Part shown: positions 27,229 to 36,854 of the stretch, one piece after another | Layout of the letters: every line of letters starts with the position of its first letter | How positions within the stretch are numbered: the first letter of the stretch is position 1 | Source: Pseudonocardia sp. | Lineage (GTDB): Bacteria > Actinomycetota > Actinomycetes > Mycobacteriales > Pseudonocardiaceae | Assembly: GCA_019244295.1 (NCBI GenBank) | Contig: JAFASX010000007.1 | Location: 1 to 44,584 of the forward strand | Length of the DNA: 44,584 nucleotides | Direction of reading: 5' to 3' | Made by a program: the position numbers and the translations under genes | Notes under the pieces: generated by a model | What the model saw: the letters and a program-made list of their open reading frames with translations, nothing else | Databases searched by the model: none | What the model was told of the DNA's origin: nothing

Positions 27229-27617
27229 GTGCCAATTCGGCGGAGCTGGAGGCAGCACGCGTGCTGCTAGCCAAGCTCGGAGTGTCACCGGCAGACCTGC
27301 TCACCTCGGCACGAAACCGGGTCGAGGTGCCGACCTTCGCTGAGTACATCCCCGTTGTGCGCGCCGACAGCGACGGAGTGTGGATGCGCTCCACCAGGTG
27401 TCGCAGTGCCCGCGCAGGCCGTGGCAGCGTTGGCCTACCCCGGCGCTCCACAGCCCGCCCACCACCACCGCCGCGACCATCACCAAAATCACCCGCCAAC
27501 ACCATGAACCCACAAAACGCGCCTGAGCTGCTGATCAAGGTTGTCTCGAAACGACTTGCTTGCGGTCGGGGTCTGGGACGCGGCTGCGGTTGTATTGTGT
27601 ACTGCTGGGGCGGGTGA
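27225..27617 (+). pseudogene. Truncated tyrosine-recombinase-like ORF (integrase remnant)
   Basis: The first about 45 codons (LEAARVLLAKLGVSPADLL, then VPTFAEYIPVV) resemble the N-terminus of actinobacterial tyrosine recombinases that follow AbrB-like genes. After VV the similarity stops. The rest is Arg/Pro-rich (a run of seven prolines and arginines) and ends inside the antisense end of the exporter gene at 27617. No catalytic R-H-R-Y residues are present. I read it as an integrase cut off by a deletion or insertion joint near 27360. The N-terminal match is from memory and short, so family assignment is tentative. Confidence 0.5.
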
Positions 27618-29007
27618 ACAGGACCGCGACGACCATCGCGGTGAGGACGAACCCGGCGCCACCGAGGAACGCGGACTGGTAGCCGGCGGTGAGCGCGATG
27701 ATCGCCGCGGATGGGGTGCTGTGCGCGGCGGTCAGGGCGTGTTGTGTGCGGAAGCCGGCCACCGAGGCGAGGACGGCCAGGCCGAGTGCGGCACCGAGTT
27801 GCTGAGAGGTATTGATCAGTCCGCTGGTCAGCCCGGCTTCGGCCTCACCAGTGTCGCCCATGGCGAGGATGGTGAGGGTCACGAAGACCATGCCGACTCC
27901 GAGTGCGGCGAGCAGCGACGGTCCGAGGACGTCGATGACGAATCCGCCCGACGGGGAGACCTGCGCGAACCACACCAGGCCCCCCGTGAACAGGACCAAC
28001 CCGCTAAGCAGCACAGGGCGAACGCCGTGGCGGGTCGCCAGCCAGGAAGCCACCCGGGAGGAGACGATGATCCCCAAGGCTAGTGGTAGCTGAGCGAGCC
28101 CAGCGATCAGTGGTTGGTAGCCGAGTATCTGCTGTAGGTACAGTGACACGAAGTAGAACATCCCGGCCATACCGGGAAAGAAGATCAGCATCGTCAGGTT
28201 CGCCCCGGTCAGTGGGCGGCGGCGGAAGACGCTGAAGGGCACCAGCGGCGAGCGAGTGTGCAACTCGATCACAATGAACGTCACGATCAGCGTCGCGGCG
28301 CCACCCAGGCAAGCCAACGTCGGGGCGGAGGCCCAGCCGTGCTCTGGTGCGCTGACCAGCGCGTAGACCAGAAGGGATAGTCCGGCGGTGATGCTCACCC
28401 CGCCGGCCAGATCGATGTGGCCACTGGTCTGCGGCGCGCGATGTTCGGCGACGAAGCAGAGCGTGAGCGCGGCGGCAGTGATCGCGACCGGTACGTTCAC
28501 CCAGAACACCCACCGCCAACCGACGGATCCGGTGAGCACGCCACCGAGCAGCACCCCCCCTGCCCCTCCCGAGGCACCAGCCGCAGCCCACGCGCCGAGC
28601 GCGCGGTCGCGTTGCGGACCGGACTGGAACGTCGCGGTGAGAATGGAAAGCGCCGCAGGGGACAGCAGGGCGGCGCAGAGCCCCTGCACGGCGCGGGCGG
28701 CGACGAGTTGGCCGGGTGTTCCAGCCAAGCCGTCGGCCAACGAGGCGAGGCCGAATACCACCAGTCCGGTCACGAAGATACAGCGGCGGCCGATCAGGTC
28801 GGCCAGCCGGCCGCCCAGCAGCAGGAACCCGCCGAAGGTCAGCAGGTAGGCGTTGACGATCCAGGAGAGATCCTGCTCGGCGAACCGGAGATCGGTGGCA
28901 ATGGAGGGCAGCGCGACGGTGACAATCGCCGCGTCGAGCACGACCACGAATTGCGCGCCGATGAGAAGACCCAGGGTAATCCAGCGGTATCGCTCACCAG
29001 CCGCCAT
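27535..29007 (-). CDS. MFS drug exporter, DHA2 (14-TMS) family
   Basis: A 490-residue efflux transporter with about 14 hydrophobic helices. LDAAIVTVALPSIATDL in helix 1 (motif D1), WIVNAYLLTFGG in helix 2, and GGRLADLIGRRCIF (motif A) are all typical of DHA2 drug:H+ antiporters of the EmrB/QacA type. The LSPAALSILTATF region matches motif C flanks. It is probably the self-resistance or export pump for the product of the adjoining cluster. ATG 29007 lies 1 nt beyond the FMN-reductase stop (TGAGATG), so the two are coupled. The pair is divergent from the marR gene. Its 3' end overlaps the recombinase remnant antisense. Confidence 0.93.
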   Translation of the reverse strand: MAAGERYRWITLGLLIGAQFVVVLDAAIVTVALPSIATDLRFAEQDLSWIVNAYLLTFGGFLLLGGRLADLIGRRCIFVTGLVVFGLASLADGLAGTPGQLVAARAVQGLCAALLSPAALSILTATFQSGPQRDRALGAWAAAGASGGAGGVLLGGVLTGSVGWRWVFWVNVPVAITAAALTLCFVAEHRAPQTSGHIDLAGGVSITAGLSLLVYALVSAPEHGWASAPTLACLGGAATLIVTFIVIELHTRSPLVPFSVFRRRPLTGANLTMLIFFPGMAGMFYFVSLYLQQILGYQPLIAGLAQLPLALGIIVSSRVASWLATRHGVRPVLLSGLVLFTGGLVWFAQVSPSGGFVIDVLGPSLLAALGVGMVFVTLTILAMGDTGEAEAGLTSGLINTSQQLGAALGLAVLASVAGFRTQHALTAAHSTPSAAIIALTAGYQSAFLGGAGFVLTAMVVAVLFTRPSSTQYNRSRVPDPDRKQVVSRQP

Positions 29008-29008
29008 C

Positions 29009-29560
29009 TCAGGCCACCGCCTCGCCCGGCCCGGCTGCGGTGGCTAGCTCGCCGAGCAGCCGCCGCATCTCCAGCCGCAGGCCTGGATCGAGCAACCGAC
29101 CGTTGGGGTCGAACTGCTCGTAGGCGCGCGGCACCCGAACCTCGCCGTCGAGAACCCGTGCGCCGATGCGGGCCAGCACGGTGCGGGCCTCGGCCTGCGC
29201 CCGGCCAGCCCCGCCGAGGCTCGGGCTCGCGCCGATCACCGCGACCGGCTTGCCGCGGAGGACGTTGTCAGGAAACGGCCGTGAGGCCCAGTCCAGGACG
29301 TTCTTGAGCTGTCCGGGCAGCGAGCCGTTGTACTCCGGGGTGACCACCAGCACGGCGTCGGCTGCGGCGATCGCCGCGCGCAGCGCGTGCACCGCCGGCG
29401 TCGCCCTCTCCTCGTCGTCCTCGCAAAACGGTGGCACCTCCCGTAGGCCGGCCCATTCAATTAGCTCGGTCGCTGTCGGTGCCAACGCACTGGCGGCCTG
29501 TAGCAGCATCCGGTTATAGGACCCACGACGCAGGCTGCCCACAATCCCCAGGATCTGCAT
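29009..29560 (-). CDS. NADPH-dependent FMN reductase (NAD(P)H:flavin/quinone reductase)
   Basis: A 183-residue flavodoxin-like reductase. GIVGSLRRGSYNRML forms the FMN phosphate loop, and TPEYNGSLPGQLKNVLDWASRP is the FMN_red signature, with GASPSLGGAGRAQ later. It could recycle quinones or quinone-imines formed from aminophenols, or supply reduced flavin to a monooxygenase. The start ATG 29560 is preferred over GTG 29569 because AAGGAG (29570-29575) then has the correct spacing. It is co-transcribed with the exporter downstream. A conspicuous inverted repeat lies between this gene and marR. Confidence 0.9.
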   Translation of the reverse strand: MQILGIVGSLRRGSYNRMLLQAASALAPTATELIEWAGLREVPPFCEDDEERATPAVHALRAAIAAADAVLVVTPEYNGSLPGQLKNVLDWASRPFPDNVLRGKPVAVIGASPSLGGAGRAQAEARTVLARIGARVLDGEVRVPRAYEQFDPNGRLLDPGLRLEMRRLLGELATAAGPGEAVA

Positions 29561-29646
29561 AGTTTTCACTCCTTCTCGGCTTTCCGGTCTCGACTACGAA
29601 GAGTTCACGCTCAGGCATCTGGGCGGTCATCCTCAACCTCCTCATT

Positions 29647-29681
29647 TTGCTTGTTGCGCAGAACTCTGCTACGACAAGCAA
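29647..29681. promoter_or_regulatory. Inverted repeat, candidate MarR operator
   Basis: TTGCTTGT (29647-29654) and ACAAGCAA (29674-29681) are a perfect 8-bp inverted repeat with a 19-nt gap, in the 172-bp divergent spacer between the FMN reductase and marR. A related word, CAAGCATATG, recurs at 29710-29719. The position and symmetry fit autoregulation by the adjacent MarR protein (inference). Confidence 0.6.
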
Positions 29682-29732
29682 TATGTTTGCATGAGGATAC
29701 TCCGCTCGTCAAGCATATGGTATTGTCTGATC

Positions 29733-30248
29733 ATGGTTCGCGAGATGTTCGACGATCAGCGGCTCACCGCGATGGGGTTGTTCGTTGAGGTCTACGAGGG
29801 CCTGGAAGCCCAGCTAGATCTCGTCCACCGACGAGCGGGGCTGTCCGGCACCGATTTCAACACGCTCATCCGGCTCGCCCGTTCGCCGCGACATCGGCTG
29901 CGGATGAGCGACCTCGCCGCCCAGACGGCTCTGTCGACCAGCGGGATCACCCGCATCGTCGACCGGCTCGAACGCAAAGAGCTGGTGCGTCGCGAAGCAT
30001 GCCCAGGAGACCGGCGCAGCGCGTTCACAGTGCTTACCAACGCGGGAAAGGAGCTTCTCATCTCGCACATCCCCGACGTCACCGAGACGATCGAGCGGTG
30101 GTTCACTAGCGCACTCACACCCGAGCAGCTCGCTGCGTTGCTCGATGCGCTACACGCAGTCCGCGATCATGTTCGACCCGACGCCGTCGCTGGAACTCAG
30201 GGCAGGCAAGCAGGCCGATCAGGCAGTGGGATAAGCGGCCATCACTGA
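29733..30248 (+). CDS. MarR-family transcriptional regulator
   Basis: A protein of about 171 residues. A helical dimerisation N-terminus precedes a winged helix-turn-helix at about 60-110: RMSDLAAQTALSTSGITRIVDRLERKELVRREACPGDRRSAFTVLT, with the DRR wing motif. It probably represses the divergent FMN reductase-exporter pair and senses an aromatic ligand, as many MarR proteins do. ATG 29733 (MVREMF) is chosen. No ribosome site is evident, so a leaderless start is possible; 29691 is the longer alternative. Its stop overlaps the DAHP synthase stop tail to tail by 7 nt. Confidence 0.9.
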   Translation: MVREMFDDQRLTAMGLFVEVYEGLEAQLDLVHRRAGLSGTDFNTLIRLARSPRHRLRMSDLAAQTALSTSGITRIVDRLERKELVRREACPGDRRSAFTVLTNAGKELLISHIPDVTETIERWFTSALTPEQLAALLDALHAVRDHVRPDAVAGTQGRQAGRSGSGISGHH

Positions 30249-31471
30249 GCCCAGGCTTTCAGCACCTGCCGCGCTTGCTCGGGGTTAAGCCGGGGATCGC
30301 ACAGCGAGGTGTAGCAGTAGGCGAGGGCGTCTTCGTTGGGAACGCTTCTGCCACCGATGCACTCGGTCACTTCGGAGGAGGCCACCTCCAGGTGCAGTCC
30401 ACCAGGGTGCTGGTCATACCGCTCGAGTACAGCACGAAAGCCCGCCACCTCGGCCAGGATGTCATCGAGATAGCGGGTCTTCGTCCCGTTGCGGGTGGTA
30501 ACGGTGTTGCCGTGCATAGGATCGCACAACCACACCACCGGGTGTCCCGCCCGGCGCACGGCCACGACAACGTTTGTCAGGGCGGAGACCGGGTCGCGCC
30601 CCATCCGTGGAATGAGGGTCAGACGACCGGGTTCCCGGTCGGGGTCGAGTAGCCCACACAGTCGCACGAGGGCAACGGGATCAGCGGCCGGGCCGACCTT
30701 GCACGCAACGGGATTACTCACGGCGGCGAGCAGGAGGGCGTTCGCGCCGTCCGGGTCGCGGGTCCGCTCTCCCAGCCACGGCAAGTGGGTGGAGCCGAGA
30801 TACGCCGCGCCGGTATCCTCCCTGCGGCGAATGAGTGACGCTTCGTAATCGACAACCAGGGCCTCGTGGCTCGACCAGGGCCCGGATGGCACAGAGGACG
30901 GTCGCGTTCCCCGATCCCGGTGAATACCCAGCCAGCGCGTCACCTTGGCGCTCGCCTCGTAGGCCCACAGCATCCGTCGAGGGTCGTGCTGGCGGGCACT
31001 GGGTGTGGGTATCTCCGAATTGATCATGTGACCGCGAAAGGACGGTAGCTCAACGCCGCCGTAGCACTCAGTCGGCCGTGAGCGGGGTTTGGCGAACTGG
31101 CCGCCGAGCCGCCCGACCGGTACCACTGGCCCACCTGTGCGGGCGGCGAGGTCGACGGCCAGCGACCGTAGCATGTCGATCTTAGCGAACGTGTGCGCCG
31201 GCGTGCATTCGTGGAAGCCTTCGGCGCAGTCGCCGAGCTGAAGCAGCTGCCCTTGTCCGCCGGCCACCACGGCCATCCAGGTCCGGAACGTGTCCAGCTC
31301 CGTTGGAGTGACGAGTGGGTCACTGTCCCGCAGCTGGGCACAGGTGCGGTGATAGTCGCTATGCGCGCGCCACTGTGGCTGCTGGGCGGCGGGCGCCGAC
31401 TCCCACGGCTCGCCGACCGCCGATCGGACCTCATCGGTCTCGACCACGGGAATGGGCATGGGTTCAGTCAT
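30242..31471 (-). CDS. phzC: Class II DAHP synthase, PhzC-type
   Basis: A 409-residue 3-deoxy-D-arabino-heptulosonate-7-phosphate synthase, condensing PEP and erythrose-4-phosphate to feed the shikimate pathway. The class II hallmarks are LLQLGDCAEGF, GQFAKPRS, WTSHEALLLDYE-like WSSHEALVVDYE, YLGSTHLPWLGERTR, NPVACKVGP, WLCDPMHGNT, LHLEVASSEVTEC and YTSLCDPRLNPEQA. The length is like the short secondary-metabolism PhzC group rather than the longer feedback-regulated housekeeping form. The start ATG 31471 has GGAGGA 6 nt upstream. An upstream ATG (31525) overlaps the phzE stop as ATGA and could be used instead. It is co-transcribed with phzE. Confidence 0.95.
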   Translation of the reverse strand: MTEPMPIPVVETDEVRSAVGEPWESAPAAQQPQWRAHSDYHRTCAQLRDSDPLVTPTELDTFRTWMAVVAGGQGQLLQLGDCAEGFHECTPAHTFAKIDMLRSLAVDLAARTGGPVVPVGRLGGQFAKPRSRPTECYGGVELPSFRGHMINSEIPTPSARQHDPRRMLWAYEASAKVTRWLGIHRDRGTRPSSVPSGPWSSHEALVVDYEASLIRRREDTGAAYLGSTHLPWLGERTRDPDGANALLLAAVSNPVACKVGPAADPVALVRLCGLLDPDREPGRLTLIPRMGRDPVSALTNVVVAVRRAGHPVVWLCDPMHGNTVTTRNGTKTRYLDDILAEVAGFRAVLERYDQHPGGLHLEVASSEVTECIGGRSVPNEDALAYCYTSLCDPRLNPEQARQVLKAWAQ

Positions 31472-31521
31472 GAGTCTTCCTCCGGTCAGTCGCACATCGA
31501 GATAGGCCAGGCCCCGCGCGG

Positions 31522-33498
31522 TCATCCCGACCTCGGCAAGGACCGTTCGACGTTGGGACGCACCATCCCGGCGAGCAGCTCGCCGAGGAGGCCCGGGCCA
31601 TCCCGGGTCAGCAGCGACTCCGGGTGGAACTGCACCGAGGCGAAGCCCGGCCCCCGCAGCGCGTGGACCTCCCGGTTGTCGCTGTCGCAGCTGGCGTGGA
31701 CCGGCGCGCCTAGACCCACTGGGGTGAAGCGGTCGGTTCGGCAGCGGGCGGCGAAGGTGTTGTAGAACCCCACTCGCTCCCGGCGGCCGAACAGGTCGAT
31801 GTCGCGTTGGACGCCCTGGTTGGGTGTCGAGCGGCGTACCAGCTCCAGCCCCAGCAGAGACGAGATGATCTGGTGACCGAGACAGATCGCGAGGAACGGC
31901 ACACGCCGTGACAGCAGCGCTTGGCCGATCCTGCGAATGGTCGCGATCTTGAGGTCGGCGCCGTCGCGGGGGTCGCCGGGTCCTGGCCCGAGCACGACAA
32001 CGTGATAGTTCGAGAGGTCATCCGCGCTGGCGTCTGGGTGATTGACCACCCGCGTCCGGCAGCCGAGCGCGGTCAGCTGGTGGCTGAGCATGGCGGTGAA
32101 CGTGTCCTCGGCGTCGATCACCAGCAACCGGCGGTCCACAAGGGCGGGATGCGGGCGATTCCAGTCGGCGAAAGGCTCGAGCCAGTAGCGGGCCAGCGTC
32201 GCGTTGCGTTCCTCCAGCGCGCCGACCACCTGCGGATTCATGACGAACAGGGGGCGGACCGGCATCGGCCGTCCGGACGACGGGACGTCGGAGGAGGCGA
32301 CCGCAGCGAGGAGCCCCGCCGCCTTGGCCCGGGTTTCGGCGACTTCCGAGTCCGGGTCGGAATGGCGGACAAGGGTGGCCCCGACCCCGATCGCGAAGCG
32401 CCCATGCTGGTCGATGTCGGCGGTCCGGATGAGGATGGCGGAGTCGAGTGACTGCGCGCCAGTACTGTCGTGGCCGACGAGCGCGAGAATGCCGCTGTAG
32501 TACCCACGTCCGGAGCGCTCGTGGCGGGCCAGTATCCGGGTGGCGTTCTCCAACGGGCTGCCCGTGACCGTGGGCGCGACTAGCGTCTCGCGTAGGATCT
32601 CTCGCACGTCCCAACCGGTGCGGCCCTCCAGCAGGTACTCGGTGTGCGCGACTTGACCCATCTCTTTTAGGTGGGGTCCGATGACCCTGACACCCATGTC
32701 GCAGAACCGGGCCATCATCTTCAGCTCTTCGTCGACGACCATGTAAAGCTCGTCGGCCTCCTTACGGTCGGCGAGGAATTCCAGGATCCCTGGCAATGTC
32801 GGTCCCCCGCTGGGGTACCGGTAGGTTCCGCTGATCGGGTTCATCACCGCGGTCCCCGCATCGAGACTCACGTGGCGCTCGGGGCTAGCACCGACGAACG
32901 TACGGCTGCCGGTGTGCACGAGGAATGTCCAGTAAGCGCCGGGCTCATCGAGCAGCAGCCGCCGGAACAGGGTCAGCGCGGCGGTGACCGGCTGGCCGGT
33001 CACCGCCGCGGTGAATGAACGGTGGATGACGAAGTTCGACCCGGCTCCGGTGCCGATCTCTTCAACGAGGACCCGGCGCACGATCTCGGCGTAGGCCTCA
33101 TCTGCCGGGTCGAATTCCGCGTCGTGTAGCGAGATCGGGGTGGCCGGCAGGCGGTGGGTGAGCTCGTCGGAATCGAGCTCGGTCTGGCCTGTCACACGCA
33201 GGGCGAGCAGTGGCGCCAGGTCGTCGTGGCAGATGAAACCGCGTTCGGTGATCTGCCGGTAGGGCACCATCGCGAGCACCTGGTGGCGGGGTGTGGTTAT
33301 GGCCTCGGGTGTGGGGCCGGGCGAAGTCAGTGGGAGGTCAGCAAGCCGGTCTACGGCCCCGACTTCGCCGACGAGCAACTCGACCATCCGCGGGTCGGAC
33401 GAGACGGGTCGGTGCAGCAGGGCAAATGGCGGCGGCGACCCGCTGAGCACCTCGTCGAGCGTCGGGGTGGGTGGTAGCGGGAGGGCAGGGGGTGGCAT
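31522..33498 (-). CDS. phzE: ADIC/anthranilate synthase, PhzE-type fused TrpE-TrpG
   Basis: A 658-residue fusion. The N-terminal chorismate-binding (TrpE-like) domain spans about 1-430 with SGTYRYPSGG, KEADELYMVVDEELKMMARFC and GYYSGILALVG. The C-terminal class I glutamine amidotransferase spans about 455-655 with nucleophile Cys in AICLGHQI and His/Glu in VQFHPES. PhzE enzymes convert chorismate and glutamine to 2-amino-2-deoxyisochorismate (ADIC) without eliminating pyruvate. The fusion order, length and presence of a PhzD in the cluster support ADIC over anthranilate. The start ATG 33498 has AAGGAG upstream, discarding a 69-codon out-of-family extension. It lies between the flavin monooxygenase (58 bp upstream) and phzC. 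Confidence 0.94.
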   Translation of the reverse strand: MPPPALPLPPTPTLDEVLSGSPPPFALLHRPVSSDPRMVELLVGEVGAVDRLADLPLTSPGPTPEAITTPRHQVLAMVPYRQITERGFICHDDLAPLLALRVTGQTELDSDELTHRLPATPISLHDAEFDPADEAYAEIVRRVLVEEIGTGAGSNFVIHRSFTAAVTGQPVTAALTLFRRLLLDEPGAYWTFLVHTGSRTFVGASPERHVSLDAGTAVMNPISGTYRYPSGGPTLPGILEFLADRKEADELYMVVDEELKMMARFCDMGVRVIGPHLKEMGQVAHTEYLLEGRTGWDVREILRETLVAPTVTGSPLENATRILARHERSGRGYYSGILALVGHDSTGAQSLDSAILIRTADIDQHGRFAIGVGATLVRHSDPDSEVAETRAKAAGLLAAVASSDVPSSGRPMPVRPLFVMNPQVVGALEERNATLARYWLEPFADWNRPHPALVDRRLLVIDAEDTFTAMLSHQLTALGCRTRVVNHPDASADDLSNYHVVVLGPGPGDPRDGADLKIATIRRIGQALLSRRVPFLAICLGHQIISSLLGLELVRRSTPNQGVQRDIDLFGRRERVGFYNTFAARCRTDRFTPVGLGAPVHASCDSDNREVHALRGPGFASVQFHPESLLTRDGPGLLGELLAGMVRPNVERSLPRSG

Positions 33499-33556
33499 AG
33501 TTCTCCTTGCGGGTCGTCGTTCGGGGGAGGGACGCGGCCGTCCACCACGTAGTAAC

Positions 33557-35152
33557 TCAGGACGCGGCACCCAGCACCCGTGCGAGGACGGCGTCGCAGT
33601 CCTCGGGAGCGGTGTCGCCACGCCACGCGACGTGCTGGTCGGGTCGGATGAGCACCAGTAGCCGTTCCCACCGGACACGGATGTTGACGTCGTCGATGAC
33701 GACATGACGCAGCGGGATCCCGCGCTCCCAGGCGCGGTCGGCGAGGGCGTGGCCGGCGCCGTGTTCGGTGCAGTCGACGAGTGCGAACTCGGTGCCGAAG
33801 TGGTCGAACAGCGCGGAGCCGTCGGTCATATGAAGGGATGGGGGACGTGCGCCGGGCCACGTCGTTGGGGTGATGCGGTGCCAGCGCCACACCGGGGCCG
33901 GACCGTCTTCGCACCAGATCACCGGCGATGTGTCATAGCGATAATCGAAGTGCACGCCTTCGTTGTTTATCTGGTCGCGGTCTTGCTCGAGGAACCCGGT
34001 GACCTGGGCCTGCGGAGCCCCGCCGGCGACGAGCTGGGGGAACCGCTGCCAGACCTCAAGCAGGTTGGCGCACATCTCCCGGTCGAACAGGGCGACCGGC
34101 CGGCGTTCAGCCTCGTAGCTGTCGAGCAGCGCGGATCCGCCCCAGCCGCCGAGGACGGCAGAGAGCTTCCAGCCGAGATTAACCGCGTCGGCTAGGCCGG
34201 TATTCGCCCCGTGTCCGCCGGTCGGATAGAAGTTATGGGCCGCGTCGCCGGCGAGGAATACGTCGCCGCGTCGGTAGGTCTCCGCGACCGCCAGGTGCCC
34301 CTCCCAGTCGGTGACGTTAAGAACCTCGTCCACCGTGAACGCGGTCCCGAACAACAAGTGCAGCGTGGTGACAGGGTCGAGGTCGCCGGTGCGGTCATCG
34401 ACCCGGAACGTGCCCGTCCACAGATGGTCCTCATCGTGGGAGACGAGCGTGAGACCTCCGGCGGTGATGGTCAGGAAGGCATGACCATGACGGCGCAGAA
34501 CCGGGTCAGTGCTGCGGAAGTAGACGTCGCGGTGCATGGTTGGGGGAGCGGTCTCCACCATCGGTACCCCGATGGCCGTCCGCACCGCGCTGCTCGCGCC
34601 GTCACAGGCGACCGCATACCGGGCGAGCACGTGGTACGGGACGCCGTCGGGGCCGCTCAGCTCGGCCTGGACGCTGGACGAGTGCTGCTCAAGCTGGACG
34701 AACGTGGTGCCCTCGCGGAGCTCGACCCGGGGATGGTCCGCGGCGCGTCGGCGCAGGATCTGCTCAAGCTGAGAGCCTGGAAGGCGCTGGTAGGGCTCCA
34801 ACGGCGCGGAGCCGTCGTTGACCGCCTGGATTCGGTATTCGGATTCGGTTACCGAGGGATAGCTCCATTCTGACAGCGGTGGCTCGTCGGTTCCCTCGGC
34901 CCATATGAAATTCAACCCGTACTCGGGGGGGACGCCGTTTTTCCGGATCTCCTCGATCAAGTCGAGCCTGCGCAGCAACTCCATGCTGCGACCGTTGATG
35001 AAATCCATCTTGGGGTAGCACGAAGGGGCCGTGGCCCGTTCCACGAGTAGGCTCGCTACCCCGTGGTGGGCTAGCTCAAGCGCCAGGACCGAGCCCACCT
35101 GCCCCGCACCGACAATCAGAACCGGCTGGTTAATCTGGTGATCTGGATCCAT
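33557..35152 (-). CDS. FAD-dependent aromatic monooxygenase (PHBH-fold, RdmE/PgaE type)
   Basis: A 531-residue class A flavin monooxygenase. The dinucleotide motif LIVGAGQVGSVLALELA opens the chain, with Glu after strand 2 (LLVERA). The DG motif is YAVACDGASSAVR, and the GD motif is VFLAGDAAHNFYPTGGHGANTG. A C-terminal thioredoxin-like segment (about 430-530) matches the longer polyketide/phenol hydroxylase group. It would hydroxylate an aromatic ring at the expense of NAD(P)H and O2, most simply the aminophenol product or a dimer; the exact substrate is unknown. The ATG has GGAG 5 nt upstream. It is first of the minus-strand set with phzE and phzC, divergent from the aspartate kinase across a 297-bp spacer. 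Confidence 0.9.
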   Translation of the reverse strand: MDPDHQINQPVLIVGAGQVGSVLALELAHHGVASLLVERATAPSCYPKMDFINGRSMELLRRLDLIEEIRKNGVPPEYGLNFIWAEGTDEPPLSEWSYPSVTESEYRIQAVNDGSAPLEPYQRLPGSQLEQILRRRAADHPRVELREGTTFVQLEQHSSSVQAELSGPDGVPYHVLARYAVACDGASSAVRTAIGVPMVETAPPTMHRDVYFRSTDPVLRRHGHAFLTITAGGLTLVSHDEDHLWTGTFRVDDRTGDLDPVTTLHLLFGTAFTVDEVLNVTDWEGHLAVAETYRRGDVFLAGDAAHNFYPTGGHGANTGLADAVNLGWKLSAVLGGWGGSALLDSYEAERRPVALFDREMCANLLEVWQRFPQLVAGGAPQAQVTGFLEQDRDQINNEGVHFDYRYDTSPVIWCEDGPAPVWRWHRITPTTWPGARPPSLHMTDGSALFDHFGTEFALVDCTEHGAGHALADRAWERGIPLRHVVIDDVNIRVRWERLLVLIRPDQHVAWRGDTAPEDCDAVLARVLGAAS

Positions 35153-35449
35153 CGGTGCTCCTTCGGGCGGTCGGAGACCGCGCTGCGGCGCTGCGGCGAC
35201 GCGGACTTCGGCGGCCCATCGTGTGACGATGGTGATGAGCCTGGGGCGCGACCCCCGGGTCTGACATCACGTCATCACGTGGTCCTCCCGGCCTGCCGCT
35301 GTTCTATCGAGGCGCGAATCCTCCGGATCGAGGATCCCGTGAATGGGCGATGACCTACTCCGGTGCATCACAGCAAAGTCAGTGTCGACATTGAGCGCGA
35401 CTGCGGACAGGTCGGCTCGCACGGCATCGACGACCGGAGGCTGCTGCCG
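35153..35449. promoter_or_regulatory. Divergent promoter region of the two biosynthetic operons
   Basis: This 297-bp spacer separates the monooxygenase-phzE-phzC operon (minus) and the aspartate-kinase operon (plus). No gene is convincing within it. It carries an exact 8-bp tandem repeat CATCACGT at 35264-35279 and a GCGGCGCT-type run near 35180-35200. It must hold both promoters, but I cannot assign -35/-10 boxes reliably. Confidence 0.5.
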
Positions 35450-36832
<1,383 letters not shown>

Positions 36833-36854
36833 CCCTATTAAGGAGGCGTCCCGC

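Noticed and set aside
27225..27617. Functional integrase
   Set aside because: Only a short N-terminal similarity is visible, and none of the catalytic residues of tyrosine recombinases is present.
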